Below are positions 8,565 through 18,503 of a stretch of 64,000 bases of DNA, in pieces. The position numbers were made by a program, and so were the translations under genes. The stretch spans positions 236,150-300,149 of the forward strand of contig JANWWL010000001.1 in NCBI GenBank assembly GCA_025056155.1, in the 5' to 3' direction. The DNA is from Sphingomonadaceae bacterium (lineage in GTDB: Bacteria > Pseudomonadota > Alphaproteobacteria > Sphingomonadales > Sphingomonadaceae). Within the stretch, counting starts at the first letter, position 1; the number at the start of each line of letters is the position of its first letter. A model generated the notes under the pieces. It did not search any database. It saw nothing but the letters and a program-made list of their open reading frames with translations, and had not been told where the DNA came from.

Positions 8565-9084
8565 GCCGGTGTTCCCAAGTTGGCGCCTGCCACGATGTCG
8601 CAGGCCGGGGCCAGCACGAAGATGTGGAGGAACAACGCCGCCCGCCGCAGCCCCAGCACCGCGGGCCGCAGCACGCGCGACGGGACGACGAGGCCCGGGG
8701 ACTGGACCGGCTCTTGCAGGAACCGGCCATGCGGGGAGCGCGCATCGTGGCGGTGGGCGTCCGGCAGGGCCATCACCCGGCCGGCGAGCCGCCAGGCGAC
8801 GATCGACCTGAGGAGCGACGGCGCGGCCGTGTACCCGCACCCACCGCCACGAACGTCGCCACCCGCAGCTCGACCCAACAGCGGAACATGGTGCCGCATT
8901 CCGACTTGCCGGATTCGGCCCGGTGGCGGGGAAGGGCGACGTCCTGGCTCGTCGGCAGACGCCCGAGCAACAGAGCCAAGCCGAGGGCGGTGTCGAAATC
9001 CACCATCGAGGCCGCCGGCCATGGCGCCACGGGCAACGGAGCGGTCCGCAAGCCCGGGAACAGGAGCCGGAAGGTGCGGAACAA
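8561..9084 (-). pseudogene. Hypothetical gene apparently split by a frameshift
   Basis: Between asd and the hydrolase gene no single frame is open, yet codon third positions are almost all G/C in one leftward frame from about 9084 to 8840 (containing MVDFDTALGLALLLGRL and MFRCWVELRVATF). From about 8835 to the TGA at 8561 the same holds in another frame (containing LLRSIVAWRLAGRVMAL and FLHIFVLAPACDIVAG). The switch needs a -1 shift or a lost base. The downstream frame ends in a GTGA overlap with the hydrolase start, as a real coupled gene would. No family was recognised. The start (TTG 9084, GTG 9030 or ATG 9006) is uncertain. Confidence 0.45.
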
Positions 9085-9104
9085 GGTCAGGGACCAAGCG
9101 CCCG

Positions 9105-10145
9105 TCAGCCCTTGCGGAGGTGGCGCCGCCCCAGGAGTTCCGCGATCTGCACGGCGTTGAGGGCCGCGCCCTTGCGCAGGTTGTCGGCCACCACCCAGAA
9201 GCAGAGCCCGTTGGGGACCGTGGGGTCGCGCCGCAGACGGCTGACGAACGTGGCGTCCTCGCCCGCGCACTCGGCCGGGGTCACATAGCCCCCGGGCTCG
9301 CGCCGGTCGACCAGCAGGACCCCCGGGGCCTCCCGCAGGATCTCCCGCGCCCGGGCGACCGACAGCGGCTTCTCGAGCTCGACCGACACGGCTTCGGAAT
9401 GGCCGATGAACACCGGCACGCGCACGCAGGTGGCGGTGACCTGAACGTCGGGGTCGAGGATCTTGGCGGTCTCCACCGCCATCTTCCATTCTTCGCGCGT
9501 ATATCCGTCGTAACCCGAATCGGGGCCCATGAACTGATCGATGTGGGGGATCAGGTTGAAGGCAATCGACTTCGGAAAGACCTTGGCCTCGCGCGGGTCG
9601 CCCACGAACACGGCCCGCGTCTGTTCGAAGAGTTCGTCCATCGCCGCCTTGCCCGCACCCGAAACCGACTGGTAGGTCGCCACCACCACCCGACGGATCC
9701 GCGCAGCGTCATGCAGCGGCTTCAGCGCCACCACGAGCTGCGCGGTGGAGCAGTTGGGATTGGCGATGATGCGCCGCTTGACGTAGCCGTCGATCGCCTC
9801 GGGGTTCACCTCGGGCACGATCAGCGGCACGTCGGGCTCCATCCGGAACAGGGAGCTGTTGTCGATCACCACGCACCCCGCCGCGGCCGCCCGAGGGGCG
9901 TGCTCGCGCGCTGGCCCCGAGCCGGCGGCGAACAGCGCGATGTCGAATCCCGAGAAGTCGAAATGTTCCAGAGCGCGGATCCTGAGCCGACGCCCGGTCT
10001 CGCCATAGTCGACTTCCGAGCCCACGGAGCGGGAGGATGCGACCGCCACCACTTCATCGGCCGGGAACTGGCGTTCGGCCAGGATGTTGAGCATCTCGCG
10101 GCCGACGTTGCCCGTAGCGCCCACCACGGCGATCCGGTAGCCCAC
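9105..10145 (-). CDS. asd: Aspartate-semialdehyde dehydrogenase
   Basis: A 346-residue enzyme that reduces aspartyl-4-phosphate to aspartate semialdehyde with NADPH, the branch point to lysine/diaminopimelate, threonine and methionine. Visible are the N-terminal NADP loop VVGATGNVGREML, the active-site Cys about residue 132 in NPNCST, the HSEAV region with the catalytic His, and full family length. It starts at GTG 10145 behind a strong AGGGAGAAGGGG site. It lies downstream of leuB and DUF502 on the same strand, after a 137-bp gap. Confidence 0.97.
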   Translation of the reverse strand: MGYRIAVVGATGNVGREMLNILAERQFPADEVVAVASSRSVGSEVDYGETGRRLRIRALEHFDFSGFDIALFAAGSGPAREHAPRAAAAGCVVIDNSSLFRMEPDVPLIVPEVNPEAIDGYVKRRIIANPNCSTAQLVVALKPLHDAARIRRVVVATYQSVSGAGKAAMDELFEQTRAVFVGDPREAKVFPKSIAFNLIPHIDQFMGPDSGYDGYTREEWKMAVETAKILDPDVQVTATCVRVPVFIGHSEAVSVELEKPLSVARAREILREAPGVLLVDRREPGGYVTPAECAGEDATFVSRLRRDPTVPNGLCFWVVADNLRKGAALNAVQIAELLGRRHLRKG

Positions 10146-10282
10146 GCCCCTTCTCCCTCACCCGGCCGCGCGGCATCCCGGCGCGGCGGCACGCCCCTAG
10201 CGCTCGCTGCCGGTCCGGGAAAGAGTGGGCCCGGGTCGCCCACCCCGCGATCGACGCCACGCGCCGCCGGGCTCCGGCCGCC

Positions 10283-11014
10283 TCAACCTGGGCGCTCCGC
10301 GCGCGCGAGAAGGGGAGGAGTCGCCCCCGCCCGGGCCAACAGCTCAGGCGGGGCGACCGTGCCCATCGTCACGTAGAATTTCGCAAGATCGTCGAACTGC
10401 AGGCCGGGCACAAGGCGCACGTTGGCTTCGGGCACGAACAGCAGCGCCCCGCCGATGGGGACAGGGGCCGTGGGGATCAGCACCAGGCGCGACGGGCCAT
10501 TGCCCAGGTCGAACCGGTCGAGCGAGGCCAGCAAGCCCAACGCTTCCGCTCCGTCGCCGAAACGAATGGCCACCACCGACATCGAGGCCATCTCGTCCTT
10601 CGCCTCTCCGCCCATGGTCCGCACGAGCTGGGCGAAGGGCTGGTAGACCTTGCCGACGACGGGCAGCCGGCCCAGCAGGCCATCGAGGGTCCGCTCAAGA
10701 AAGCCGCGCGCCCCCGTCTGGACGAGCGCCCCCAAGGCCGTGATCAGGCCCATGAGCACGACGAGGCCCAGCCAGAAGCCGGTCGTGCGGCCCGCCGTTC
10801 CCACCGTGACGAGCTGCCCGAGCGCGGCGATCAGGCCGCCCAGGAAGGTGTCGGGGCCGAAGACGGCGCCCAGCTGCCCCAAGACCCACGCGAGCGCCAC
10901 GACGGTGAGCACGAGCGGCAGGATGAAGACGAGGCCGGTGGCGAACAGGCCCAGAAGGCGCCGGACGAACCGGGCCGGCGACTGGCGCAGCAGCGAAAGG
11001 AGGCCCGGGGTCAT
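10283..11014 (-). CDS. DUF502 family inner-membrane protein
   Basis: A 243-residue protein with two N-terminal membrane segments (LFATGLVFILPLVLTVVALAWVL and a second near residues 80-100) followed by the DUF502 core: GRLPVVGKVYQPFAQL, then a beta-rich domain with VLIPTAPVPIGGALLFVP. Function unknown. The ATG overlaps the leuB stop as ATGA, so it is translated together with leuB. Confidence 0.9.
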   Translation of the reverse strand: MTPGLLSLLRQSPARFVRRLLGLFATGLVFILPLVLTVVALAWVLGQLGAVFGPDTFLGGLIAALGQLVTVGTAGRTTGFWLGLVVLMGLITALGALVQTGARGFLERTLDGLLGRLPVVGKVYQPFAQLVRTMGGEAKDEMASMSVVAIRFGDGAEALGLLASLDRFDLGNGPSRLVLIPTAPVPIGGALLFVPEANVRLVPGLQFDDLAKFYVTMGTVAPPELLARAGATPPLLARAERPG

Positions 11015-12078
11015 GCGCGCCCGAGCTCTTCCAGGATGGCATCGCCCATGGCCCGGGTCGTGAGGCTTCCGCCCAGGTCGGGGGTGCGCGCTCCCTTCTC
11101 GAGCGCTCGCTCCACCGCACGTTCCACCCGATCGGCTGCTGCCGGCGCGTCCAGCGAATGGCGCAGCGCGAGCGCCAGGCTCAGCACGGCGGCACAGGGG
11201 TTGGCGATGCCCCGTCCGGCGATGTCCGGAGCGGAACCGTGGATGGGTTCATAAAGGCCGGGTCGTCCGGCCTCGCCCAAGGCCGCCGAGGGCAGGAGGC
11301 CGAGCGAGCCCGTGAGCTGCCCCGCAAGGTCGGACAGCAGGTCGCCGAAGAGGTTGTCGGTCAGGATCACGTCGAAGCGGGTTGGCCGCCGCACGAGTTC
11401 CATGGCGCACGAGTCCGCCAGCTGGTGCTCGAGCGCCACGTCGGGGAACTCGGTCCGGCCGAGCGCGTCGACCGTCTCGCGCCAGAGCCGACCGGATTCC
11501 ATCACGTTGGCCTTGTCGACCGAGGTAACGCGCCCCCGCCGGCATCGCGCGAGCGTGAAGGCCACGCGCGCCACGCGACGGATCTCGCCTTCGCTGTAGC
11601 GCTGGGTGTTGAGGCCCACCCGCTCGCCCGAGGGCAGCCGGTCGATCCCACGGGGCTCCCCGAAGTAGATCCCCCCCACGAGCTCGCGCACGACAAGAAG
11701 GTCGAGGCCCTCCACGATCTCGGCCTTCAGCGGCGCGCGGTCGATGAGCGCGGGCAGGAGGCGCGCCGGCCGCAGGTTGGCGAACACCCCCATGGCCTGG
11801 CGCAGCTCGAGGAGACCCGCTTCGGGGCGCCGGTCGAAGGGCTGGTCGGTCCACTGGGGTCCGCCCACGGCCCCCATCAGCACGGCGTCCGCGGCGAGCG
11901 CTCGTTCCTTGACTTCAGGAGCGAGCGGGCGGCCAAAGCGGTCGATGGCGGCCCCGCCGAAAGGGGCCTCGTCGATCACCAGGTCGGCGAGGCCCAGGGC
12001 TTCGGCCACGCGCCGCGCTTCGGCCATGACCTCAGGGCCGATGCCGTCGCCCGGCAGCAACAGCAGTATCCGCGCCAT
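11011..12078 (-). CDS. leuB: 3-isopropylmalate dehydrogenase
   Basis: A 355-residue NAD-dependent decarboxylating dehydrogenase of leucine biosynthesis. Diagnostic segments are LLPGDGIGPEVMAEA at the start, LLELRQAMGVFANLRP, the VRELVGGIYFGEPR loop with catalytic residues, TSVDKANVMESG, and NLFGDLLSDLAGQLTGSLGLLPSA, which carries the metal aspartates. Full length. It follows leuD and the small urcA gene on the same strand; leuC is not in the window. Confidence 0.97.
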   Translation of the reverse strand: MARILLLLPGDGIGPEVMAEARRVAEALGLADLVIDEAPFGGAAIDRFGRPLAPEVKERALAADAVLMGAVGGPQWTDQPFDRRPEAGLLELRQAMGVFANLRPARLLPALIDRAPLKAEIVEGLDLLVVRELVGGIYFGEPRGIDRLPSGERVGLNTQRYSEGEIRRVARVAFTLARCRRGRVTSVDKANVMESGRLWRETVDALGRTEFPDVALEHQLADSCAMELVRRPTRFDVILTDNLFGDLLSDLAGQLTGSLGLLPSAALGEAGRPGLYEPIHGSAPDIAGRGIANPCAAVLSLALALRHSLDAPAAADRVERAVERALEKGARTPDLGGSLTTRAMGDAILEELGRA

Positions 12079-12132
12079 GGGGCGCGCCCATGAGCGCGGC
12101 GGAGCCCGGCCGCAAGGGGCCGTGCGCGCGAC

Positions 12133-12468
12133 TCAGTTGGCGGCGGTGCCGGTCGACTGCGGAAGGCCCGCCACCCGGGCCCCGCCGCGCGCGGTGGCGA
12201 TCGCGGCCTCGCGCCGGGCGGCGACGGCCGCCAGCGCCCGGGCCTGGCAATTCCGTTCGACCCGTTGGTCCCACACGGTCTTCAGCCCCGCCTTCTCGCA
12301 GGCGCGGGAAGCCGCCCGTGCCAGTCGGCGGTCGAGCTCGGCCACGCCGGCCGGCGTCGACAGGTCGAGGTCGCGAAGCACGACCCGTTCGGAGCGGAGC
12401 GGGATGTCCTCGGCGGCCAGCGGCGAGGCGACGAGGGCAAGGGCGGCAAGGGCAAGAGTTCGGACCAT
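12133..12468 (-). CDS. UrcA family protein
   Basis: A 111-residue exported protein: signal peptide MVRTLALAALALVASPLAA, then a mature domain with RSERVVLRDLDLSTPAGVAELDRRL and two cysteines (SRACEKAG, NCQARALAAV) spaced as in UrcA proteins of sphingomonads and relatives. The family has no settled function. I start at ATG 12468 because it opens the signal peptide and has a CAGGGAGAC site upstream. It sits between leuD and leuB on the same strand. Confidence 0.8.
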   Translation of the reverse strand: MVRTLALAALALVASPLAAEDIPLRSERVVLRDLDLSTPAGVAELDRRLARAASRACEKAGLKTVWDQRVERNCQARALAAVAARREAAIATARGGARVAGLPQSTGTAAN

Positions 12469-12564
12469 GGACGGTCTCCCTGCGTTTGTTGCGGTGCACA
12501 CTTTTGAGCCAGACTTTGCTGCAACGCAACGGGGACCTCGAGGGACGGAATGTCGCAGCCGCGC

Positions 12565-13167
12565 CTAGCCGCGGCGGGCCGCTCCCGGCACCCAGGGCCA
12601 CGTGGCCGCCAGCCGGGCCTCGAAGGCGGCGATCGCACCTTCCTCGCGCTCGGTGAGGGCGATCTCGTCCAATCCTTCCAAAAGACAGGTCCGGCGAAAC
12701 GGATCCATCGCGAAGGACAAGCACCGACCGTCCTCGGTCGAGACGGTCGAGGCGCCAAGGTCGATCGTGATCGTCTCGCCGGCTTCCGCCCGGTCCATGA
12801 GGTCCGCCACGTCGGCTTCCGGCAGGCTCACGGTCAACAGCCCGTTGCGGAAGGCGTTGCCGGCGAAGATGTCGGCGAAGGACGGGGCAATGACGGCGCG
12901 GATACCGAGGTCGATGAGCGCCCAGGGCGCGTGCTCGCGCGAGGAGCCGCAGCCGAAGTTGGGCCCGGCCACCAGGATGCGCGCCCCCCGGGCCAGGCCT
13001 TCGTCGATGGGGTTGGGCCCGCCCTCGCGCAGGGCGGCGAAGGCGCCTCGGCCCAGCCCGGCGCGCGTCACGGTCTTGAGGAACCGGCCGGGGATGATGA
13101 GGTCGGTGTCGATGTTGGCGCGCCTCAGCGCGATCGCCGGGGCGCGTAGGGTCGTGAACGGTGTCAT
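12565..13167 (-). CDS. leuD: 3-isopropylmalate dehydratase small subunit
   Basis: A 200-residue LeuD with [14 protein letters not shown] near the N-terminus, [20 protein letters not shown] and the [16 protein letters not shown] motif. It pairs with LeuC to isomerise 2-isopropylmalate. The ATG overlaps the stop of the hydroxyacyl-CoA dehydrogenase gene as ATGA. No leuC is present in the window, so the dehydratase large subunit must be encoded elsewhere. Confidence 0.96.
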   Translation of the reverse strand: MTPFTTLRAPAIALRRANIDTDLIIPGRFLKTVTRAGLGRGAFAALREGGPNPIDEGLARGARILVAGPNFGCGSSREHAPWALIDLGIRAVIAPSFADIFAGNAFRNGLLTVSLPEADVADLMDRAEAGETITIDLGASTVSTEDGRCLSFAMDPFRRTCLLEGLDEIALTEREEGAIAAFEARLAATWPWVPGAARRG

Positions 13168-14039
13168 GCCGTTCGAACCGGCCAGGCGGGCACCGGTTTC
13201 GGTCCCGACCAGTCGTAGAAACCCAGACCCGACTTGCGGCCCGTCCGCCCGGCCTCGACCAATTTCACCAGCAGCGGCGCCGGCCGGTACTTGGAATCGC
13301 CCGTCGAGGCCTGGAGGACCCGCATGATGGCGAGCAGCGTGTCGAGGCCCACGAAGTCGGCCAACTCCAACGGCCCCATCGGATGGTTGGCCCCCAGTTT
13401 CATGCCCCGGTCGATGTCCTCGACCGAGCCCACCCCTTCGCCCAGCGCGAAGATTGCCTCGTTCAGCATGGGACACAGCATGCGGTTGACGATGAACGCC
13501 GGGGCGCCGGCGGCCAGGATCGCCGTCTTGCCGAGCCCTTCGACGAACGCGCGGGCCGCCGCGACCGTCTCGGGTGCGGTGGCCAGGCCGGGGATGACTT
13601 CGACGAGCGCCATCAACGGCACCGGGTTGAAGAAGTGCAGCCCCAGGAACCGCGCCGGCCGGTCGGTGGCGGCGGCCAGCCGCGTGATGGGGATGGAGGA
13701 GGTGTTGGTGGCGAGGATGGCCTGGGGGGCGAAGCGCAGGCCCGTGAAGATCCGGCGCTTGATCTCCTCGTCCTCGGTCGCGGCCTCGATCACCAGGTCA
13801 CAGGCCGCATGCGCCTCGGGTCCCTCGGCCGGCTGGATGCGCGCCAGCAGGCCCGCCGCCGCGGCCGGCTCGATGCGCCCGCGCTCCACTTGACGGTCGA
13901 GCCCGCGCGCGACGGCCGCGCGGCCGGCCTCGGCCCGTGCTCGGTCAACGTCGGTCAACACGACCTCGTGACCCGCAGCAGCGGCCACCTGGGCAATCCC
14001 CTGGCCCATCTGGCCCGCCCCGATCACGCCCACCCGCAT
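13164..14039 (-). CDS. 3-hydroxybutyryl-CoA (3-hydroxyacyl-CoA) dehydrogenase
   Basis: A 291-residue enzyme with the NAD loop [16 protein letters not shown], the [10 protein letters not shown] strand, the catalytic [17 protein letters not shown] motif and the C-terminal domain [11 protein letters not shown] with [18 protein letters not shown]. It oxidises or reduces 3-hydroxyacyl-CoA in beta-oxidation or polyhydroxybutyrate/butyrate metabolism. Start ATG 14039 has a GGAGAAG site. Together with the upstream etfB-etfA genes on the same strand it forms a familiar alphaproteobacterial set, here interrupted by a nuclease and a PEP-CTERM gene. Confidence 0.94.
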   Translation of the reverse strand: MRVGVIGAGQMGQGIAQVAAAAGHEVVLTDVDRARAEAGRAAVARGLDRQVERGRIEPAAAAGLLARIQPAEGPEAHAACDLVIEAATEDEEIKRRIFTGLRFAPQAILATNTSSIPITRLAAATDRPARFLGLHFFNPVPLMALVEVIPGLATAPETVAAARAFVEGLGKTAILAAGAPAFIVNRMLCPMLNEAIFALGEGVGSVEDIDRGMKLGANHPMGPLELADFVGLDTLLAIMRVLQASTGDSKYRPAPLLVKLVEAGRTGRKSGLGFYDWSGPKPVPAWPVRTA

Positions 14040-14354
14040 GCGCTTCTCCGTTCCGCCCCATGGCCCGCCGGTCGGCCTTCGGCCCGCCCGGCGGGTGACG
14101 GGACGAACCTGGGTTGCGTCATCGCCCAAGCCGCGGCCGGATCGGCCGCGGAGGCCACGTGGATCATCGCGAACGCGGCCAGAGCGCACGGGTCGGGGCC
14201 GGGACGGGCGCCGACCGGGGTGCCGGAGGGCGTGAACGATCGCGACGCTGCCCAGGCGAAGAGACCGGCACGGGCGCGAACCGGCCAGACCGCGTGGGCT
14301 CCATCGGGCACGAGCACCCCCCGCCCGTAGAGCGCGGGGGCCGCCGTGCCAAGC
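14040..14354. other. 315-bp spacer without a confident gene
   Basis: Lies between the hydroxyacyl-CoA dehydrogenase start and the stop of the PEP-CTERM esterase gene. A leftward frame beginning around GTG 14313 reads through to 14024 with moderately coding-like composition, but it has no recognisable family, no clear ribosome-binding site, and overlaps the dehydrogenase start in another frame. I do not call it. The only structured element seen is the GC-rich hairpin at 14318-14340. Confidence 0.4.
14318..14340 (-). terminator. Possible terminator hairpin after the PEP-CTERM gene
   Basis: A 7-bp perfect stem, CCCCCGC pairing with GCGGGGG around a 9-nt loop, lies 15-37 nt past the stop of the leftward esterase gene. 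It lacks a T-run, so it is only a weak candidate. Confidence 0.35.
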
Positions 14355-15830
14355 TCAGGCCGACATCCTCTGCCGTCGGCGCAGCGCGCTCCCCACGAGG
14401 CCAAAGCCGGCGATCATGAGCGTCCAGGTCGAGGCTTCCGGAATGCCGGCCGCCCACAGGCTTGGGCCCGACGCCTTGAAGACATAGGCGTAGCTTGGGA
14501 TGAGGGAGAGGCCGGCCGGACAGGGAGCACCCAAGGTCACCTGCACGGCCGAGATGCCGTCGGTACACACGTCGAACTGGGTGCCACCACCCGTCTGGGT
14601 GACGGAGAAGTCATTGTCGGTCACCACCACGAAGGCGCGCCCGCCCGGCAGGTTGGGGCCGAAGGCGATGCCCTCCATCTTCTCGGCCACCTTCACCCCG
14701 GCCCTCTCGAGTTCCGCCTGGACGTCGAGCCAGAGGGTCTTGGCCACCGGCACCACCCCCGGCGGAAGGGCGTCGTTCGTGCCGGCGAGGCTGATCGCGG
14801 ACACGTCGGTCGCCCCGGCGAGGTCGATGAGATAGACCCGTTTCGAGCCCACGGGCAGCTGTCCCTCGAGCACCGGGTCGACCCCGAAGCCCCGGTTGTC
14901 GCGCTCCAGCACGAGGAACTTGCCGTTGGGAAGACCCAGGATGCCCGAGACGCCGATGTTGCGGCCCTGGGCGGTGGGCGCGAAGTCCTGGGCCGTGCCC
15001 GGGATGCGCGCGTTGATGTCGGCCAAGGGCTCCAGTTGATAGACGTACTGGCCGACGGCCCTGCCCGTGGCCACGTCGAACTTCACGATCCTGAGGTTGC
15101 GGCTGCGCCGGCCCTCGCGGGCGCCGGCGGGGGCGCCCTCCTCGAACAGCGGGTCCTGGAGGATGGCCAGCACGAACGTGCCGTCGGCCGAAAGAGCCAG
15201 GCCCTCGTAGCCCCGATTGTCTTGCCGGCCGGTCTCGGGCCGCTCCCCTGCCGACGCGCCACGGCCGTCGACATAGTTGAGCGTGCCGTTCGCGCGCTTG
15301 GGCTTCAGGTTCTCAGGGGTCTCGAAGGCGCGCACGAACACGCCGTTACGATCGAACTCGTAGAGCGAGGGGCCGTATTCGTCGGCCACCAGGAAATGCC
15401 CGTTCTTCAGGCGCACGAGCCCTTCGGGATCGTGGGACAGCCCCAGGACCGATTTCGAGCCGTTGAGCAACAGGGGGTTGAGCCCATCGAAGGGAGCGCC
15501 GGCCTTCGTCTTGAAGGTGGTGGTGCCGAGCAGGGTGAAGCCCGCAACCGAGCCGTCGGGCTGGATCTGAAGCGCGAACTCGTGAACCCGGGGCTGGAAG
15601 CTGATCACCCCCCCACCGGGCCCCCGGTCGGTGTTGCCGAAGAAGGTCCGGCGATGCCGGCTGTACCACAGGTCGGACCCGAAGGAGAGGCGGTTGCCCG
15701 CGAATGCCGGCGAGAGCCCCGAAAGGTCGGTGGCATCGCCCGGCACCTCCCACTTGCCCGTGTAGGTGACCATGGCGGCCGCGGGTGCGGCCGCGACGAG
15801 ACACGAGATGAACAGCGCCAGACGGTTCAT
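14355..15830 (-). CDS. PEP-CTERM-type secreted protein with phytase-like esterase domain
   Basis: A 491-residue exported protein: signal peptide [19 protein letters not shown], then an esterase-like phytase domain (beta-propeller) with [24 protein letters not shown] and [11 protein letters not shown]. It ends in a sorting tail: [20 protein letters not shown] followed by LRRRQR. The tail has the TW, hydrophobic helix and Arg cluster of PEP-CTERM signals, but the canonical Pro-Glu-Pro reads Pro-Glu-Ala. It is a likely exosortase V substrate. Start ATG 15830 opens the signal peptide. Confidence 0.88.
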   Translation of the reverse strand: MNRLALFISCLVAAAPAAAMVTYTGKWEVPGDATDLSGLSPAFAGNRLSFGSDLWYSRHRRTFFGNTDRGPGGGVISFQPRVHEFALQIQPDGSVAGFTLLGTTTFKTKAGAPFDGLNPLLLNGSKSVLGLSHDPEGLVRLKNGHFLVADEYGPSLYEFDRNGVFVRAFETPENLKPKRANGTLNYVDGRGASAGERPETGRQDNRGYEGLALSADGTFVLAILQDPLFEEGAPAGAREGRRSRNLRIVKFDVATGRAVGQYVYQLEPLADINARIPGTAQDFAPTAQGRNIGVSGILGLPNGKFLVLERDNRGFGVDPVLEGQLPVGSKRVYLIDLAGATDVSAISLAGTNDALPPGVVPVAKTLWLDVQAELERAGVKVAEKMEGIAFGPNLPGGRAFVVVTDNDFSVTQTGGGTQFDVCTDGISAVQVTLGAPCPAGLSLIPSYAYVFKASGPSLWAAGIPEASTWTLMIAGFGLVGSALRRRQRMSA

Positions 15831-15912
15831 GGATCGCCCTCCTGACCTGCCCTCTTGCCCGCGGCAGATGACGGGGGCGTGGCGCGACGATGACAGCTCG
15901 ATGAAAGCTGCC

Positions 15913-16707
15913 TCAACGCGCGTCGAACAGGCGGTTGAGCCACGCTGCGATGCGCAGGCCCCCCTTGGCCAGTTGCTCGTCGAGCCGCCGGCGCTGGGCG
16001 AACACATAGTCCCACGCAAGGTCGGAGCTTGCCGGGTAGACGGCCGCGCGCAGGGCCACGGCATCGTCCACCCACTGTTCCGGATCGGGATCCGACCAGG
16101 CGCGGAGCTCCTCCGGGGTAAGGCGGCGCGCGAGGCGATCGGCCCATTCGGCGCAGGAAAGACGCTCGTGGTCGATAAGGCCATCATCCCACACCGCGTG
16201 CAGGTTGGTCTCGCGCCCGAAGAACCGGACCTTGACGTCGTTGCCGCCGCGGTCGCCGGGGCGGCCCACGTGCAGGGGTTGGGCGAGGTCGGCGATCACG
16301 TGGACGGCAAAGCGCAAGGCGAGCTGCCGGTCGGCAAGGGACGCCCCGGGGTCGCGCAGCGTGGCGGCGAAGCGGGCGAGCGCGGTCACGGCATCGCCTT
16401 GCGGAGGCGCCGGCTGGTCGCGCCAGCGCCGGCCGTCGGGCACCGTGACGTAGTGCCAGGGGCTCGCCGTCACGCGCCAGAAGGGGTCGGGCGCCGAGCG
16501 CATGAAATCGGCCCAGGTCGAGGCCTCCTCCAACCGTTCGTTCCCCAGGATCTCGAGCACGGCCGCTCGCGCGCGCGGGGACAGGAACCGGTCGGCCAGG
16601 GCCGCAGTGATGCGGTGGCCCGTCGGACCCCAGGCCGCCGCCGGCGACGGCCAAAGGGCCGCCGCGACGAGCCAGGCGAGCGCCCTCCGCACGAGGGCGG
16701 GCGTCAA
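15913..16707 (-). CDS. S1/P1 nuclease family protein
   Basis: A 264-residue secreted zinc nuclease. After the signal peptide (ending SPAAA) the mature chain begins WGPTGH, so the N-terminal Trp and His can bind zinc. Further ligands are visible in [27 protein letters not shown] and NLHAVWDD. All the expected Zn ligands appear present, so it should be active on single-stranded nucleic acids or 3'-nucleotides. I take TTG 16707, which overlaps the etfA stop as TTGA; GTG 16692 is an alternative start. Confidence 0.9.
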   Translation of the reverse strand: MTPALVRRALAWLVAAALWPSPAAAWGPTGHRITAALADRFLSPRARAAVLEILGNERLEEASTWADFMRSAPDPFWRVTASPWHYVTVPDGRRWRDQPAPPQGDAVTALARFAATLRDPGASLADRQLALRFAVHVIADLAQPLHVGRPGDRGGNDVKVRFFGRETNLHAVWDDGLIDHERLSCAEWADRLARRLTPEELRAWSDPDPEQWVDDAVALRAAVYPASSDLAWDYVFAQRRRLDEQLAKGGLRIAAWLNRLFDAR

Positions 16708-17648
16708 AGCCGTTCGGTCAGTTCCGGCACCACCTGGAACAGGTCGCCCACCAGGCCGAAGTCGGCCACCTGGAAGATCGGAGCTTCTTCGTCCTTGTTG
16801 ATGGCCACGATGATCTTGGAATCCTTCATGCCGGCCAGGTGCTGGATGGCGCCGGAAATGCCGACGGCGACGTAGAGTTCGGGGGCCACGATCTTGCCGG
16901 TCTGCCCCACCTGATAGTCGTTGGGCACGTAGCCCGCGTCCACCGCGGCCCGGCTGGCCCCCACGGCCGCGCCCAGCTTGTCGGCCAGCGGGTCGATGTA
17001 CTTGTGAAAATTCTCGCTGGACCCCAGCGCCCGGCCGCCCGAGACGATGATCTTGGCCGAGGTGAGCTCGGGCCGCTCGGAGCCCGACAGTTCGGCCCCG
17101 CGGAAGGCCGACAGACCCGAATCGGCCGGCGCCGGCACCTCCTCGATCGGCGCCTTACCGCCTGCGGCCGGAGCCTTGAGGAAGGCGGTGGCCCGCACGG
17201 TGACGACGAGCTTGGGATCGCGCGTGCGCACCGTGGCAATCGCGCTGCCGGCGTAGATCGGCCGAGTGAAGGTGTCGGGGCCTTCGACCGACAGGATGTC
17301 GGACACCTGGGCCACGTCGAGCAGGGCCGCCACCCGCGGCAGCACGTTCTTCCCCCGCGAGGTGGCCGCCGCCAGCACGGCTTCGTGCCGGTCCATCAGG
17401 CCGACGACCAGGGGGGCGACGTTCTCGGGCAGCGCATGGGCCAGCGACGGGTCGGACGCGTAGAACACCTTGGCCACCCCTTCGATGGCGGCCGCCGCCT
17501 CGGCCACGGGGCGGCAGTCGTGACCCGCCACCAGCACGTGCACCTCGCCGCCGCGATGCTCGGCCAGCCGCCGGGCCGCCGTCACGGCGGCAAGGGTCGC
17601 GTCCTTCAGATGAACATTGTCGTGTTCGGCAAGCACCAGGATGCTCAT
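16704..17648 (-). CDS. etfA: Electron transfer flavoprotein alpha subunit
   Basis: A 314-residue EtfA. The C-terminal FAD domain is intact: [54 protein letters not shown] and [21 protein letters not shown]. The heterodimer passes electrons from acyl-CoA dehydrogenases to ETF-ubiquinone oxidoreductase. It lies 18 bp after etfB on the same strand and overlaps the following nuclease gene. Confidence 0.97.
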   Translation of the reverse strand: MSILVLAEHDNVHLKDATLAAVTAARRLAEHRGGEVHVLVAGHDCRPVAEAAAAIEGVAKVFYASDPSLAHALPENVAPLVVGLMDRHEAVLAAATSRGKNVLPRVAALLDVAQVSDILSVEGPDTFTRPIYAGSAIATVRTRDPKLVVTVRATAFLKAPAAGGKAPIEEVPAPADSGLSAFRGAELSGSERPELTSAKIIVSGGRALGSSENFHKYIDPLADKLGAAVGASRAAVDAGYVPNDYQVGQTGKIVAPELYVAVGISGAIQHLAGMKDSKIIVAINKDEEAPIFQVADFGLVGDLFQVVPELTERL

Positions 17649-17666
17649 GGCGTCAACTCCGGTATC

Positions 17667-18416
17667 TCAGGCGATGGCACCCACGGCCTTCAGCTTTTCG
17701 ACAAGCTCGTCGACGGTCTTCACCTTGATGCCGGCCTGGCGCTTGGGTGGCTCCGTCACCTTCAGCACGTCAAGGCGCGGGGTGAGATCGACGCCGTAAT
17801 CGGCCGGCGTCTTCATCGCGATGGGTTTCGACTTGGCCCGCATGATGTTGGGCAGGCTGGCATAGCGCGGCTCGTTCAGCCGCAGGTCGGTGGTGACGAT
17901 GGCGGGCAGCTTCAGCTCCACCGTCTCGAGGCCACCGTCCACCTCGCGCGTCACGGTCACGATGCCCTCCCCCACCTCGACCCGCGAGGCGAATGTCCCT
18001 TGAGGCCAGCCCAAGAGGGCGGCCAACATCTGGCCCGTCTGGTTCGCGTCGTCGTCGATCGCCTGCTTGCCCAGGATCACGAGGCCCGGTTGCTCCTCGC
18101 GCGCGATGGCGGCCAGCACCTTGGCAACGCCCAGGCTTTCCGTCGTCACGTCGGTCTGGACCAGGATGCCGCGGTCCGCACCCATGGCAAGCGCCGTGCG
18201 GATCGTCTCCTGGCACTGGGGCACGCCCACCGAGACCACGACGATTTCCTGGGCCTTGCCCTTCTCCTTCAGGCGGATCGCTTCCTCCACGGCGATCTCG
18301 TCGAAGGGATTCATGCTCATCTTGACGTTGGCCAGTTCCACCCCGGTCTGGTCGGGTTTCACCCGGACCTTGACGTTGTAGTCGACCACACGCTTGACGG
18401 GCACGAGGATCTTCAT
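17667..18416 (-). CDS. etfB: Electron transfer flavoprotein beta subunit
   Basis: A 249-residue EtfB beginning [19 protein letters not shown], with [41 protein letters not shown] and the AMP-binding region typical of the subunit. It is the first gene of the leftward etfB-etfA pair. The 87-bp gap to the upstream YqaA gene probably carries the promoter. Confidence 0.97.
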   Translation of the reverse strand: MKILVPVKRVVDYNVKVRVKPDQTGVELANVKMSMNPFDEIAVEEAIRLKEKGKAQEIVVVSVGVPQCQETIRTALAMGADRGILVQTDVTTESLGVAKVLAAIAREEQPGLVILGKQAIDDDANQTGQMLAALLGWPQGTFASRVEVGEGIVTVTREVDGGLETVELKLPAIVTTDLRLNEPRYASLPNIMRAKSKPIAMKTPADYGVDLTPRLDVLKVTEPPKRQAGIKVKTVDELVEKLKAVGAIA

Positions 18417-18503
18417 GGGGGTCTGGGCTCCGGCTCGCTCTGGGGATGGGCCAGGCCCATGCGCAACGCCGAAAGCGCTGTCAACGAACGGTGGTCCAAG
18501 GCC

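Noticed and set aside
7095..10376. A rightward frame of about 1,093 codons spanning DLH, the hydrolase and asd
   Set aside because: Passes over two leftward genes and one rightward gene in a different frame; no domain in it.
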